Below are positions 36,957 through 49,323 of a stretch of 64,000 nt of DNA, in pieces. The first letter of the stretch is position 1. Each line of letters starts with the position of its first letter. The position numbers and the translations under genes are program-made. The notes under the pieces were generated by a model. It did not search any database, was not told the DNA's origin, and saw only the letters and a list, made by a program, of their open reading frames with translations. Origin of the DNA: Pseudomonas sp. MPC6 (GTDB lineage: Bacteria > Pseudomonadota > Gammaproteobacteria > Pseudomonadales > Pseudomonadaceae); NCBI RefSeq assembly GCF_006094435.1, contig NZ_CP034783.1:1081001-1145000 (forward strand), read 5' to 3'.

Positions 36957-38767
36957 CAGCGTGGGGTGTCCGGAAGGCGTTGAACCTGGCCATTGACGAA
37001 TTGGGCCCATGGCAACTGGCGCACCACGCGTTGGTTTTGCGTCATGCCCAGGCTGCCCGACTGACCTTCGATACGGCTGTCCGGCAAGGCCTTGAGTTGC
37101 CCCAGGCGTGGCGCCAGGCGATAAGCGTCGACGCCCATCGCATACAGGCGACCCAGGCTGCCACCGGCTTGCGGCCATTGAGCGGTCACCTGGCGGCGCA
37201 GTGGATCGTTGGCGTCCAGCAACCAGGGGGTTTCGCAGAAGCGCACGCCATTCATGTCGTTGTACTGGTTCTGGTCGCCGCTGGCGCTGAACACGTGGGA
37301 AGTGGCGTAGACCGGCACGTCACCCGCGTATTGGAAGTTCAGGGTCGGCTTGATCTGCTGGGCTTGCTGAGGCGTTGCCGCGAGGAAGATGAACTCGATG
37401 TCCTGGCGACGCGAAGGCTGGGCAGCGACCTGTCCGCCAACGGTGCTCTGCAGGCTCTTGGCGCGACCTTCGCTCTGGCGCAGCTGGAACATGTCGGCAA
37501 TCTGCTGGGCCAGTTGCACGGGCTGATCCACACGCTCGGTGGCTACGATGCTGCCGCCATTGGCCTGCCAGTCCTGGCTGAAAGCCCTCATGACACGGTC
37601 GCCCCATTCGCCTTTCGGCACCATGATGGCGGCGCGATGCAGGCCATCGGCGCGGGCGCGACGTGATACTTCGCGGGCTTCGTCTTCGGCGGCCAGGCCG
37701 AACTGGAACAGCTGTGCCGGACCTTGTTCGCCTTCGCTGTAGTTCAGCGCCAGTGTGGTGATCGGCAATTGCGGACGGGCGCTGAGCTGCTTGACCAGCG
37801 GTTTCTCCAGCGGACCGACGACCAGTTGCACGCCATCGGCCTGGGCCTTGCTATAGAACTCGTCCAGGGACGTCAGGCGCGAGCTGTCATAGAACTCGAT
37901 AGCGGGTGGTTGCTGGCCGGCCTGTTGCGCCTGGTAGTGAGCAGCCATGAACCCTTCGCGCAATGCCTTGCCCACCGCCGCCAGCGGGCCTTCCTGCGGC
38001 AGCAGCAGGGCGATCTTGCCCAGGGGCTGGCTGGCCAGTTCCTTGAGTTTGGTCAGCGGCGACGGCAGTTGAAGGGCGGCAGGGTGCTTGGGGTTCTGGG
38101 CGAGCCAGTTGTCGATCGCGGCTTGCTGCTGTTCGAGGGTGCCGGCGGTTTTCACGGCCTGGGCCAGGCGCATCCAGCCGCCGAGGTCTTCGGTGGCGGC
38201 CGGCTGCAATTGATCGATTGGCAGCGATGAGATCAGGGTCCAGATCGCTTCGTGGTTGCTGCTGGCAGCTTCACCTTCAAGCATCGGGGCGATAAAGATG
38301 CGTTGCCGTGCCGCGGCCACGGTCTGGCCATCGGCTTCAAGGGCGCGGGCATGAACGGTACTGGTACGGATTTGTTGCTCGACCGGCAGTTCGCCCAGGC
38401 GTTGCAGGCTCGGATGGCTCAGTGCCGTCAACGCCGCTTTCGGCTGGTTGCGAACCATGGCCAGTTCAGCCGCCAGGGTGCTGGCGAAAACCTGCGGGCC
38501 AGGCTTGAGTTGTGCGACGGGCACTTGTTGCAGGATTTGCGCGGACTGGCCGGCATTGCCCTGGCGATAAGCCAGGTCTGCCGCATTCAGGCGCAGCAAT
38601 GCGGCTTTTTCCGAGTCCTTGCTTTGAGCGGCCTGTTGGAGCAGTTGCTCGATACTGGCATCAGGGGTCCGTGGAAGTTCGCCAAGGCTGGAGGAGGGCG
38701 AGCTGGCGCAAGCCGCCAGCAAGGCAGCGAGGCAGAGGGCAGTGAACAGCCGCAGGCAAGCGATCAT
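36956..38767 (-). CDS. lpoA: Penicillin-binding protein activator LpoA
   Basis: 603-residue outer-membrane lipoprotein. The signal ends LLAACASS, giving Cys20. An N-terminal TPR-like helical domain (about 25-240) precedes a periplasmic-binding-protein-like domain (about 255-600; KIALLLPQEGPLAAVGKALREG, YDSSRLTSLDEFYSK). It reaches through peptidoglycan to activate PBP1A. The ATG at 38767 begins directly before the signal peptide. First gene of the minus-strand operon, divergent from rsmI. Confidence 0.93.
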
Positions 38768-38939
38768 GTAGTGTTCCTGATACTCGATCAAATAAGCGTG
38801 GAATTGTACCCAAGCACTGGCCGGGGCGCGATGTTACTGGCGTGAATCGATCAATTTAGCTCATGCAAATGTTGCAGTACGGTAAAAAAGGCAGAAAAAC
38901 CGAGGATGGCTTGCGCCTGTCGTGAACGTCTCTACGCGC

Positions 38940-38945
38940 TACAAT
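38940..38945 (+). promoter_or_regulatory. Possible -10 box of rsmI
   Basis: TACAAT at 38940-38945, 32 bp before the rsmI start, in the 209-bp divergent gap between lpoA and rsmI. No good -35 box at the right distance was seen. Confidence 0.35.
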
Positions 38946-38976
38946 GGCGGTTTTTACCGATCATGAGGTGTGCGCT

Positions 38977-39849
38977 TTGACTGCTCCAGGTGCTTTGAAT
39001 TCCGCTGCTGGCTCGCTTTATGTGGTGGCGACGCCCATCGGCAACCTGGACGACATCAGTGCGCGGGCACTGAAGATCCTGCGCGAGGTGGCCTTGATTG
39101 CCGCCGAAGACACCCGCCACTCGCAGCGGTTGATGCAGCACTTCGGCATTCCCACGCCGCTGGCGGCCTGCCATGAACACAACGAGCGGGATGAAGGTAG
39201 CCGCTTTATTACGCGCCTGCTGGCCGGTGACGATGTGGCGCTGATCTCCGATGCCGGGACGCCGCTGATTTCCGACCCGGGTTATCACCTGGTGCGTCAG
39301 GCCCGTGCCGCGGGGATCAATGTGGTGCCGGTGCCGGGTGCCTGTGCATTGATTGCGGCGTTGTCGGCCGCGGGCCTGCCGTCGGACCGTTTCATCTTCG
39401 AAGGCTTCCTCCCGGCCAAGACCGCGGGTCGCCGTGCGCGTCTGGAGCAGGTAAAGGAAGAGCCGCGCACGCTGATTTTCTATGAGGCCCCGCACCGCAT
39501 CCTGGAATGCCTGCAAGACATGGAGCTGGTCTTCGGGCCGGAGCGTCCGGCGTTGCTGGCGCGCGAGCTGACCAAAACGTTTGAAACGCTCAAGGGCTTG
39601 CCGTTGGCCGAACTTCGCGAGTTCGTCGAGTCGGACAGCAATCAGCAGCGCGGCGAATGCGTGGTGCTGGTGGCGGGCTGGTCGGCGCCCGAAACCGAGG
39701 ATGCCGTCAGCAGTGAAGCGATGCGTATCCTCAATCTGTTGCTCGAGGAAATGCCGCTCAAGCGTGCCGCCGCGTTGGCGGCGCAGATTACCGGCGAGCG
39801 CAAGAATGTGCTCTATCAGGTCGCGCTGGATAAGCAGAAGGGCGAGTAA
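38977..39849 (+). CDS. rsmI: 16S rRNA 2'-O-ribose C1402 methyltransferase
   Basis: About 290-residue SAM methyltransferase of the tetrapyrrole-methylase fold. It modifies C1402 in the decoding centre. Motifs are SLYVVATPIGNLDDISARAL, the segment IAAEDTRHSQRLMQHFGI, then ALISDAGTPLISDPGY and FEGFLPAKTAGRRARL. The start is uncertain: TTG 38977 (protein beginning MTAPGALNS) fits the family, GTG 38968 is three codons earlier and ATG 38944 would overlap the -10 box. rnpB follows on the same strand. Confidence 0.93.
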   Translation: MTAPGALNSAAGSLYVVATPIGNLDDISARALKILREVALIAAEDTRHSQRLMQHFGIPTPLAACHEHNERDEGSRFITRLLAGDDVALISDAGTPLISDPGYHLVRQARAAGINVVPVPGACALIAALSAAGLPSDRFIFEGFLPAKTAGRRARLEQVKEEPRTLIFYEAPHRILECLQDMELVFGPERPALLARELTKTFETLKGLPLAELREFVESDSNQQRGECVVLVAGWSAPETEDAVSSEAMRILNLLLEEMPLKRAAALAAQITGERKNVLYQVALDKQKGE

Positions 39850-39922
39850 AATCCGACGCGAAGGCAGGGCCAGAGGCGTTTAGCGCTTGTTCTTCGGCCG
39901 CTCTACCGTTAACCTTCGCGGC

Positions 39923-40276
39923 GGAGAGTCGATCGGACAGTCGCTGCCCTCTATGAAAATTAGGGGGGGGAGGAAAGTCCGGGCTCCATAGGGCGAAGTG
40001 CCAGGTAATGCCTGGGAGGCGTGAGCCTACGGAAAGTGCCACAGAAAATAACCGCCTAAGCGCTTCGGCGCCGGTAAGGGTGAAAAGGTGCGGTAAGAGC
40101 GCACCGCACGACTGGCAACAGTTCGTGGCTAGGTAAACCCCACTTGGAGCAAGACCAAATAGGGTCCCAAGGCGTGGCCCGCGCTGGGACCGGGTAGGTT
40201 GCTAAAGATGTCCAGTGATGGCCATCGTAGACGAATGACTGTTCAAGACAGAACCCGGCTTACAGATCGACTCTCC
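39923..40276 (+). ncRNA. rnpB: RNase P RNA (class A)
   Basis: Catalytic RNA of RNase P, which removes tRNA 5' leaders. The P1 helix is closed by GGAGAGTCGATC (39923-39934) and GATCGACTCTCC (40265-40276). The universally conserved GAGGAAAGTCCGGGCTCC lies near 39971-39988, and the P4 partner AGACAGAACCCGGCTTAC lies at 40247-40264. GGTAAACCCCAC near 40132 is also typical. A T-run directly after P1 should end transcription. The location between rsmI and mraZ is the pseudomonad arrangement. Confidence 0.97.
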
Positions 40277-40565
40277 ACCTTTTTTTCCAACCTCTGCTTT
40301 ACTCATTGAGCAGGGTGCCATGATGGCCATTTCCCTCCTTTCAAAATGGTCAGCAGCAGCGCTTTGGTAATATCGAAAAAATCTTACTCTTAACAAACTA
40401 CTTTAACTTTCGAGCCCAACCTTCTGTGTAGGCTCAAGTTATTGCATAGATTCACCTGCCAGATCCTCGTTACCCCTTCCTTTATGCTCCTAAATCCAAG
40501 TTCTGTAAGGGTTTTCCTTTGATGTGCGCCTTGACGCTGCGGCAGCCGCATTCCTATAGTGTGCG
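40277..40565. other. Gene-free AT-rich spacer between rnpB and the mraZ control region
   Basis: Beyond the rnpB T-run, nothing coding is supported; short frames on the minus strand lack ribosome sites and family features. The stretch is clearly more AT-rich than its flanks and may hold additional dcw promoters. Confidence 0.5.
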
Positions 40566-40620
40566 CAAGTGGCGGAAAGTGGCATGAAGTGGGTTTTTTG
40601 AGCTAAAAACGCTACAATTT
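40566..40620 (+). promoter_or_regulatory. MraZ operator and promoter of the dcw cluster
   Basis: Three AAGTGG units start at 40567, 40577 and 40587, an exact 10-bp period (one helical turn). The -10-like TACAAT at 40613-40618 lies just downstream, and the mraZ start is at 40635. MraZ is known to bind three tandem GTGG-type repeats in front of its own gene, so autorepression is expected. Confidence 0.75.
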
Positions 40621-40634
40621 GGAGAAACGCTGAC

Positions 40635-41093
40635 GTGTTTCGCGGAGCTAATGCAATCAGTCTCGATGCAAAGGGCCGTCTCGCCATGCCGAGTCGGTAC
40701 CGCGACGAGCTGGTTTCGCGCAGTTCCGGTCAGTTGATCGTCACGATCGATGCCGTTGATCCATGCCTGTGTGTTTATCCCCTCGATGAGTGGGAAATTA
40801 TTGAAACCAAACTGCGTGCACTGCCTTCGCTTCGCGAAGAGAACCGCCGTCTGCAACGTTTGCTGATTGGTAATGCCGTCGACCTCGAGCTCGATGGCAG
40901 TGGTCGTTTTCTGGTTCCGCCGCGTCTTCGTGAATATGCCAAGTTGGATAAGCGCGCGATGCTGGTAGGCCAACTGAACAAGTTCCAATTGTGGGACGAG
41001 GATGCCTGGGATGCGGTTTCTGCCGCTGACCTGGCTGCTATTAAACAAGAACCGGGCGCCATGCCTGATGAACTGCGTGATTTGATCCTGTGA
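40635..41093 (+). CDS. mraZ: Transcriptional regulator MraZ
   Basis: 152-residue double AbrB-like protein with both DNA-binding loops: [18 protein letters not shown] (about 8-25) and [18 protein letters not shown] (about 82-99). It forms ring oligomers that bind the repeats upstream of its own gene and repress the cell division/cell wall cluster. The start is GTG at 40635 with GGAG eleven bases before. The stop overlaps the rsmH start by four bases. Confidence 0.96.
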   Translation: MFRGANAISLDAKGRLAMPSRYRDELVSRSSGQLIVTIDAVDPCLCVYPLDEWEIIETKLRALPSLREENRRLQRLLIGNAVDLELDGSGRFLVPPRLREYAKLDKRAMLVGQLNKFQLWDEDAWDAVSAADLAAIKQEPGAMPDELRDLIL

Positions 41094-42033
41094 CTATTGA
41101 TAGCGGCTTTAACCACATCACCGTACTGCTTGACGAAGCCGTCGAGGCTCTTGCCGTACGACCTGATGGCTGCTATCTGGACGGTACGTTCGGGCGCGGC
41201 GGACACAGCCGGTTGATCCTCAGCCAGCTCGGCCCCGATGGTCGGGTGCTCGGGTTCGATAAAGATCCTCAAGCGATTGCCACCGGGCAAACGCTAGCGG
41301 CCGAAGACGGCCGCTTTGTCGTTGTACAGCGTAGCTTTGCCGAGCTCGGTTCGGAAGTCGCCGAACGCGGCCTGGCGGGCAAGGTCAGCGGCGTCCTGCT
41401 CGACCTGGGCGTGTCTTCGCCGCAGCTCGACGACCCTGAGCGCGGCTTCAGTTTCCTCAACGATGGCCCGCTGGACATGCGCATGGACCCGTCTCGCGGG
41501 ATCAGCGCTGCCGAATTCGTCAACTCCGCGCCGGTGGAAGAAATTGCCCGGGTGTTCAAGGAGTATGGCGAAGAACGTTTTTCCGGTCGCATGGCCCGTG
41601 CCGTGGCCGAGCGTCGCGACATCAAGCCGTTCGAGCGCACTGCCGATCTGGCTGAAGTCCTGAAAGTCGCCAACCCTGCGTGGGAAAAGGGCAAGAACCC
41701 GGCGACCCGTGCGTTCCAGGGCCTGCGCATCCACGTCAACAACGAACTGGGCGATCTGGAGGCCGGCCTCGAAGCCGCCCTGGAATCCCTGGAAATCGGC
41801 GGTCGTCTGGTGGTGATCAGCTTCCATTCGCTGGAAGACCGCATCGTCAAACTGTTCATGCGCAAACTGGTGAAAGGCGAAGCCGACAACCTGCCGCGCA
41901 ACCTGCCGGTCCGTCACGTCGCCTTCGAACCGAAAATCAAGGTCCATGGCAAAGCGCAGTCCGCCTCCGAGGCCGAACTCAAAGCCAACCCACGTTCCCG
42001 TAGCGCCATCATGCGTGTCGCGGAGAAATTGCG

Positions 42034-42037
<4 letters not shown>
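41090..42037 (+). CDS. rsmH: 16S rRNA N4-cytosine-1402 methyltransferase
   Basis: 315-residue SAM methyltransferase that modifies the same nucleotide as RsmI. Motifs are [13 protein letters not shown], the SAM loop [36 protein letters not shown] and the C-terminal [13 protein letters not shown]. It begins with GTG in a four-base overlap with mraZ and ends in a four-base overlap with ftsL. Confidence 0.97.
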
Positions 42038-44065
<2,028 letters not shown>

Positions 44066-44066
<1 letters not shown>

Positions 44067-45529
44067 TGTCTCTGAGCCTGAATAAGATTTTTGCCCACGC
44101 CGGTCGCGATCTGCTGATCCGCGAACTGACCCTGGACAGCCGCAATGTACGGGCGGGCGATCTGTTTCTCGCCGTTCCTGGCGGCAAGTTCGACGGTCGC
44201 GCGCACATTGCCGATGCCTTGCAGCGCGGTGCCGCGGCCGTGGCTTACGAGGTCGAAGGCGCCACAGTGCTGCCGATCACCGACGTGCCGCTGATTCCGG
44301 TCAAGGGCCTGGCGGCGCAGTTGTCGGACATCGCGGGGCGTTTTTACGGTGATCCGAGCCGCCATCTGAATCTGATCGGGGTTACCGGCACCAACGGTAA
44401 AACCAGCGTCACGCAGCTGGTCGCGCAAGCGCTGGATCTGCTCGGTCAGCATTGTGGCATCGTCGGCACTCTTGGCACCGGTTTCCATGGCGCGCTGCAA
44501 AGCGGCCTGCACACCACGCCGAACCCGATCGCCGTGCAAGCGACCCTGGCCGACCTGAAAAAGGCCGGTGCCAAAGCCGTGGCGATGGAAGTCTCTTCCC
44601 ACGGTCTGGATCAGGGCCGCGTGACGGCCTTGGCGTTCGATGTGGCGGTGATGACCAACCTGTCCCGCGATCATCTGGATTACCACGGCACCATGCAGGC
44701 CTACGGCGAAGCCAAGGCCAAGCTGTTTGCCTGGAACGATCTGAAATGCCGCGTGATCAACCTGGACGACGATTTCGGCCGGGGACTGGCCACCGAAAAA
44801 CGCGAGTCGCGCCTGATCACCTACAGCTTGCAAGATTCCAGCGCCTATCTATATTGCCGTGAAGCGCAGTTCGACGACGAAGGCGTACGTGCCACCCTGG
44901 TTACCCCGCAGGGCGAACACCTCCTGCGCAGCACTTTGCTCGGCCGCTTCAACCTGAGCAACGTGCTCGCCGCCATTGGCGCCTTGCTCGGCCTGGACTA
45001 CGCCCTGGACGAAATTCTCAAGGTGCTGCCGAAACTCGAAGGCCCGGCCGGTCGCATGCAGCGGCTTGGCGGGGGTTCCCAGCCGTTGGTGGTGGTCGAT
45101 TACGCCCACACGCCGGACGCGCTGGAAAAAGTCTTGATGGCCCTGCGTCCGCACGCCAAAGGTCGTTTGCTGTGCCTGTTCGGTTGCGGCGGTGATCGCG
45201 ATCGCGGCAAGCGTCCGCTGATGGCCGAAGTGGTCGAGCGCCTGGCTGACGGTGTGCTGGTGACCGATGACAACCCGCGTACCGAAGACCCGGCAGTGAT
45301 TTTCGCTGACATCCGCGCCGGCTTCACGGCTGTGGATAACGTCACGTTCGTCGCTGGCCGTGGGCAGGCGATCGCCCAGCTGATTGCCGGCGCTTCGGCC
45401 GAAGACGTGATTGTCCTGGCCGGAAAAGGGCATGAGGACTATCAGGAAATCAACGGCGAGCGTCACCCATTCTCCGATCTGGTCGAGGCCGATCATGCCT
45501 TGACCGCGTGGGAGGTGGCCCATGCTTAA
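44066..45529 (+). CDS. murE: UDP-MurNAc-tripeptide synthetase MurE (meso-diaminopimelate adding)
   Basis: 487-residue Mur ligase. The ATP loop is GVTGTNGKTSVTQL (about 109-122). The substrate motif DDNPRTEDP contains DNPR, the mark of the diaminopimelate-adding enzyme and so of a Gram-negative type stem peptide. Its start codon shares one base with the ftsI stop, and its end overlaps murF by eight bases. Confidence 0.97.
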
Positions 45530-46889
45530 AGCGTTGAAACTGAGCGAACTGACCGGCGCGCTGAACGGCCGACTGCTCGTGGCCGATGCCACGTTCGATG
45601 GCGTCAGCATCGACAGCCGCGCCATCAAGCCCGGCCAACTGTTTATCGCCCTGACCGGTCCGCGCTTCGACGGCCATGACTATTTGAACGAGGTGGCCAG
45701 CCTGGGCGCCGCCGGTGCATTGGTCGAGCGTGAAGTCGCCGACAGCGCACTGCCGCAATTGCTGGTCAAGGATGCCCGCCAGGCGCTTGGGCAACTGGGC
45801 GCGATGAATCGTGTCGCGTTCACCCATCCCGTGGCCGCCATCACCGGTTCCAGCGGCAAGACCACGGTCAAGGAAATGCTCGCCGGCATCCTGCGCACGC
45901 GCGGTTCGGTACTGGCGACCCGTGGCAACCTGAACAATGACCTCGGCGTGCCGCTGACCCTGCTCGAACTTGCGCCGGAACACACCGCGGCAGTGATCGA
46001 GCTGGGCGCTTCACGGCTCGGCGAAATTGCCTACACCGTCGCCATGACCAAGCCGCATGTGGCCGTGCTCAACAACGCAGGCACGGCCCACGTCGGCGAG
46101 TTCGGCGGGCCGGAAAAAATCGTCGAGGCCAAGGGCGAGATCATCGATGGGCTGGAAGCCGATGGTGTCGCCGTGCTCAATCTCGACGACAAGGCGTTCG
46201 CCATCTGGAACGCCCGCGCTGCCGGTCGCCAAGTGCTGACGTTCGCCCTGAGCAATGTCAGCGCCGACTTCCATGCCAGCGATCTGGACCGCGACGCTCG
46301 CGGGTGCCCGGCCTTCATTCTGCACAGTCCCGAAGGCGAGGCGCGGGTTCAGCTGAACCTGCTTGGTACCCATAACGTCGCCAATGCCCTGGCCGCCGCA
46401 GCGGCAGCCCATGCGCTGGGTGTATCGCTGTCCGGCATCGTCACCGGCCTTGGCGCGGTGCAACCGGTCAAGGGCCGCACTGTTGCGCAACTGGCCAGCA
46501 ATGGCATGCGCGTGATCGACGACACGTATAACGCGAACCCCACCTCCATGTGTGCCGCCGTTGATATACTGGCCGGCTTTTCCGGTCGCACTGTCCTGGT
46601 GCTCGGGGATATCGGCGAGTTGGGCGAGTGGGCGGAGCAGGGGCACCGCGATGTGGGCGAGTACGCCCGCGGCAAGGTATCCGCGCTGTATGCCGTAGGG
46701 CCAATGATGGCTCACGCCGTGAACGCTTTTGGTGAACAGGCCTGGCACTTCAGCACACAGGCTGAACTGATCAAGGCCCTCGACGCCGAGCAAGATACAA
46801 ACACCACCATTTTGATCAAAGGCTCGCGCAGCGCGGCGATGGAAAACATCGTCGCCGCTTTGTGCGGGACGCGTCTGGAGAAACATTAA
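45522..46889 (+). CDS. murF: UDP-MurNAc-pentapeptide synthetase MurF
   Basis: 455-residue Mur ligase that adds D-Ala-D-Ala. The ATP loop is [15 protein letters not shown] (about 106-120). [16 protein letters not shown] and [11 protein letters not shown] are characteristic. Its product goes to MraY, whose start codon shares one base with the murF stop (TAATG). Confidence 0.97.
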   Translation: MLKALKLSELTGALNGRLLVADATFDGVSIDSRAIKPGQLFIALTGPRFDGHDYLNEVASLGAAGALVEREVADSALPQLLVKDARQALGQLGAMNRVAFTHPVAAITGSSGKTTVKEMLAGILRTRGSVLATRGNLNNDLGVPLTLLELAPEHTAAVIELGASRLGEIAYTVAMTKPHVAVLNNAGTAHVGEFGGPEKIVEAKGEIIDGLEADGVAVLNLDDKAFAIWNARAAGRQVLTFALSNVSADFHASDLDRDARGCPAFILHSPEGEARVQLNLLGTHNVANALAAAAAAHALGVSLSGIVTGLGAVQPVKGRTVAQLASNGMRVIDDTYNANPTSMCAAVDILAGFSGRTVLVLGDIGELGEWAEQGHRDVGEYARGKVSALYAVGPMMAHAVNAFGEQAWHFSTQAELIKALDAEQDTNTTILIKGSRSAAMENIVAALCGTRLEKH

Positions 46890-47971
46890 TGCTGCTGCTG
46901 CTAGCGGAGTATCTGCAACAGTTCTACAAAGGCTTCGCGGTCTTCCAGTACCTGACCCTGCGCGGGATCCTCGGTGTGCTGACCGCGCTGGTTTTGTCGC
47001 TGTGCTATGGCCCGTGGATGATCCGTACTTTGCAGAACCGTCAGATCGGTCAATCCGTTCGCAACGACGGTCCACAATCGCACCTGTCCAAATCCGGCAC
47101 CCCGACCATGGGCGGCGCGCTGATTCTTTCGTCCATCGGCGTCAGCACCTTGCTCTGGGCTGACCTGAGCAACCGTTATGTCTGGACCGTGCTGCTGGTG
47201 ACCTTGCTGTTCGGCGCCATCGGCTGGGTCGACGACTACCGCAAGGTGATCGAGAAGAACTCCCGTGGTCTGCCGAGTCGCTGGAAATACTTCTGGCAAT
47301 CGGTGTTCGGCCTGGGAGCGGCGATCTTCCTGTTCATGACCGCCACAACGCCGGTGGAAACCACCCTGATCCTGCCGATGCTCAAGGACCACAGCATTGC
47401 GCTGGGCGCAGGCTTCATCGTGCTGACCTATTTCGTGATTGTCGGGTCGAGCAACGCGGTCAACCTGACCGACGGCCTCGACGGCCTGGCGATCATGCCG
47501 ACCGTGATGGTTGGCGGCGGCCTGGGGATCTTCTGCTACCTCTCGGGTAACGTGAAGTTCGCTGAATACCTGCTGATTCCTTATGTACCGGGTGCCGGCG
47601 AGTTGATCGTATTCTGCGGCGCGCTGATCGGCGCGGGCCTGGGTTTCCTCTGGTTCAACACCTATCCGGCCCAGGTGTTCATGGGCGACGTTGGCGCGCT
47701 GGCGCTGGGCGCGGCCCTGGGCACTATCGCGGTGATCGTCCGTCAGGAAATCGTCCTGTTCATCATGGGCGGCGTGTTCGTGATGGAGACCCTGTCGGTC
47801 GTCATCCAGGTTGCATCCTTCAAGCTGACCGGTCGCCGTGTGTTTCGCATGGCACCGATTCACCACCACTTTGAACTCAAGGGCTGGCCCGAGCCGCGTG
47901 TGATCGTCCGATTCTGGATCATCACCGTGATTCTGGTACTGGTCGGCCTTGCCACCCTGAAGCTGAGGTAG
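46889..47971 (+). CDS. mraY: Phospho-MurNAc-pentapeptide transferase MraY
   Basis: 360-residue polytopic enzyme that makes lipid I from UDP-MurNAc-pentapeptide and undecaprenyl phosphate. Catalytic acidic motifs are GWVDDYRKV and [10 protein letters not shown]. The HHH motif is [11 protein letters not shown] near the C-terminus. Ten membrane segments are expected. ATG 46889 was chosen because it overlaps the murF stop and gives the standard length. Confidence 0.97.
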   Translation: MLLLLAEYLQQFYKGFAVFQYLTLRGILGVLTALVLSLCYGPWMIRTLQNRQIGQSVRNDGPQSHLSKSGTPTMGGALILSSIGVSTLLWADLSNRYVWTVLLVTLLFGAIGWVDDYRKVIEKNSRGLPSRWKYFWQSVFGLGAAIFLFMTATTPVETTLILPMLKDHSIALGAGFIVLTYFVIVGSSNAVNLTDGLDGLAIMPTVMVGGGLGIFCYLSGNVKFAEYLLIPYVPGAGELIVFCGALIGAGLGFLWFNTYPAQVFMGDVGALALGAALGTIAVIVRQEIVLFIMGGVFVMETLSVVIQVASFKLTGRRVFRMAPIHHHFELKGWPEPRVIVRFWIITVILVLVGLATLKLR

Positions 47972-47976
47972 AACGA

Positions 47977-49323
47977 GTGTCTCTGATCGCTTCTGACCAC
48001 TTCCGCATCGTTGTCGGCCTCGGCAAGAGCGGCATGTCCCTGGTTCGCTTCCTGGCGAACCGGGGCGTGTCGTTTGCCGTGGCCGATACGCGGGAAACTC
48101 CACCGGAACTGGCCACGCTCAAGCGTGACTATCCGCACGTGGAAGTGCGTTGTGGCGAGCTGGACGTCGAGTTCCTGTGCCGTGCCGACGAGCTCTACGT
48201 GAGCCCCGGCCTGGCGCTGGCGACCCCGGCCCTGCAGGCTGCCGCCGCCCGTGGCGTGAAATTGTCCGGCGACATCGAGCTGTTCGCGCGTAACGCGAAA
48301 GCGCCGATTGTCGCCATCAGCGGTTCCAACGCGAAAAGCACCGTCACTACCCTGGTCGGCGAGATGGCGGCTGCGGCAGGCAAGCGTGTCGCTGTCGGGG
48401 GCAACCTCGGCACGCCAGCGCTGGACCTGCTCAGCGACGATGTCGAGCTGTACGTGATGGAACTGTCGAGTTTCCAGCTTGAGACCACCGATAACCTCGG
48501 CGCTGAAGTGGCGACTGTGCTCAATGTCAGCGAAGACCACATGGACCGCTACAGCGGACTGCCGGCCTATCACCTGGCCAAGCACCGGATTTTTCGGGGC
48601 GCCAGGCAGTTCGTGGTCAACCGCCAGGATGCTCTGAGCCGTCCGTTGATGGGCGAGGGCCAGCCGTGCTGGACCTTCGGCTTGGGCAAGCCCGATTTCA
48701 AGGCGTTCGGTATCCGTGAAGAAGATGGCGAGAAGTACCTGGCCTTCGAATTCCAGAACCTGATGCCGGTGCGCGAACTGAAAATCCGCGGCGCGCATAA
48801 CCAGTCCAACGCCCTGGCCGCATTGGCGCTGGGCCATGCCGTGGGCCTGCCGTTCGACGCCATGCTCGCAAGCCTGCGCACCTTCGCCGGTCTCGAACAT
48901 CGCTGCCAGTGGGTCCGCGACCTGGATGGCGTGAGCTACTACAACGATTCCAAGGCCACCAACGTCGGCGCCGCACTGGCCGCCATCGAAGGCCTGGGCG
49001 CGGACATCGACGGCAAACTCGTGCTGATCGCCGGTGGCGACGGCAAGGGTGCCGAATTCAAGGACCTGCGCGATCCGGTCGCGGCCAACTGCCGTGCCGT
49101 CATTCTGCTGGGCCGTGACGCCGACAGGATCGGTGAGGCCGTTGGCGATGCCGTGCCGCTGATTCGCGTCGGTTCGCTGGTCGAAGCCGTGGCGCAATGC
49201 CGCGCCATCGCGGAACAGGGCGACGCGGTGCTGCTGTCGCCGGCCTGCGCCAGTTTCGACATGTTCAAGAATTACGAAGACCGTGGTCACCAGTTCGTCC
49301 GCGCCGTGGAGGAACTGGCATGA
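47977..49323 (+). CDS. murD: UDP-MurNAc-L-alanine:D-glutamate ligase MurD
   Basis: 448-residue Mur ligase that adds D-glutamate. The ATP loop reads ISGSNAKSTVTTLVGE, with Ala where the E. coli enzyme has Gly before the Lys; this seems common in pseudomonads. Further blocks are NVSEDHMDRY and SYYNDSKATN. It begins with GTG six bases after mraY and its stop overlaps the ftsW start. Confidence 0.96.
   Translation: MSLIASDHFRIVVGLGKSGMSLVRFLANRGVSFAVADTRETPPELATLKRDYPHVEVRCGELDVEFLCRADELYVSPGLALATPALQAAAARGVKLSGDIELFARNAKAPIVAISGSNAKSTVTTLVGEMAAAAGKRVAVGGNLGTPALDLLSDDVELYVMELSSFQLETTDNLGAEVATVLNVSEDHMDRYSGLPAYHLAKHRIFRGARQFVVNRQDALSRPLMGEGQPCWTFGLGKPDFKAFGIREEDGEKYLAFEFQNLMPVRELKIRGAHNQSNALAALALGHAVGLPFDAMLASLRTFAGLEHRCQWVRDLDGVSYYNDSKATNVGAALAAIEGLGADIDGKLVLIAGGDGKGAEFKDLRDPVAANCRAVILLGRDADRIGEAVGDAVPLIRVGSLVEAVAQCRAIAEQGDAVLLSPACASFDMFKNYEDRGHQFVRAVEELA

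Noticed and set aside
40202..40687. Two minus-strand frames of 64-65 residues between rnpB and mraZ
   Set aside because: One overlaps the rnpB RNA and the other overlaps the MraZ operator and the mraZ start; no ribosome sites.
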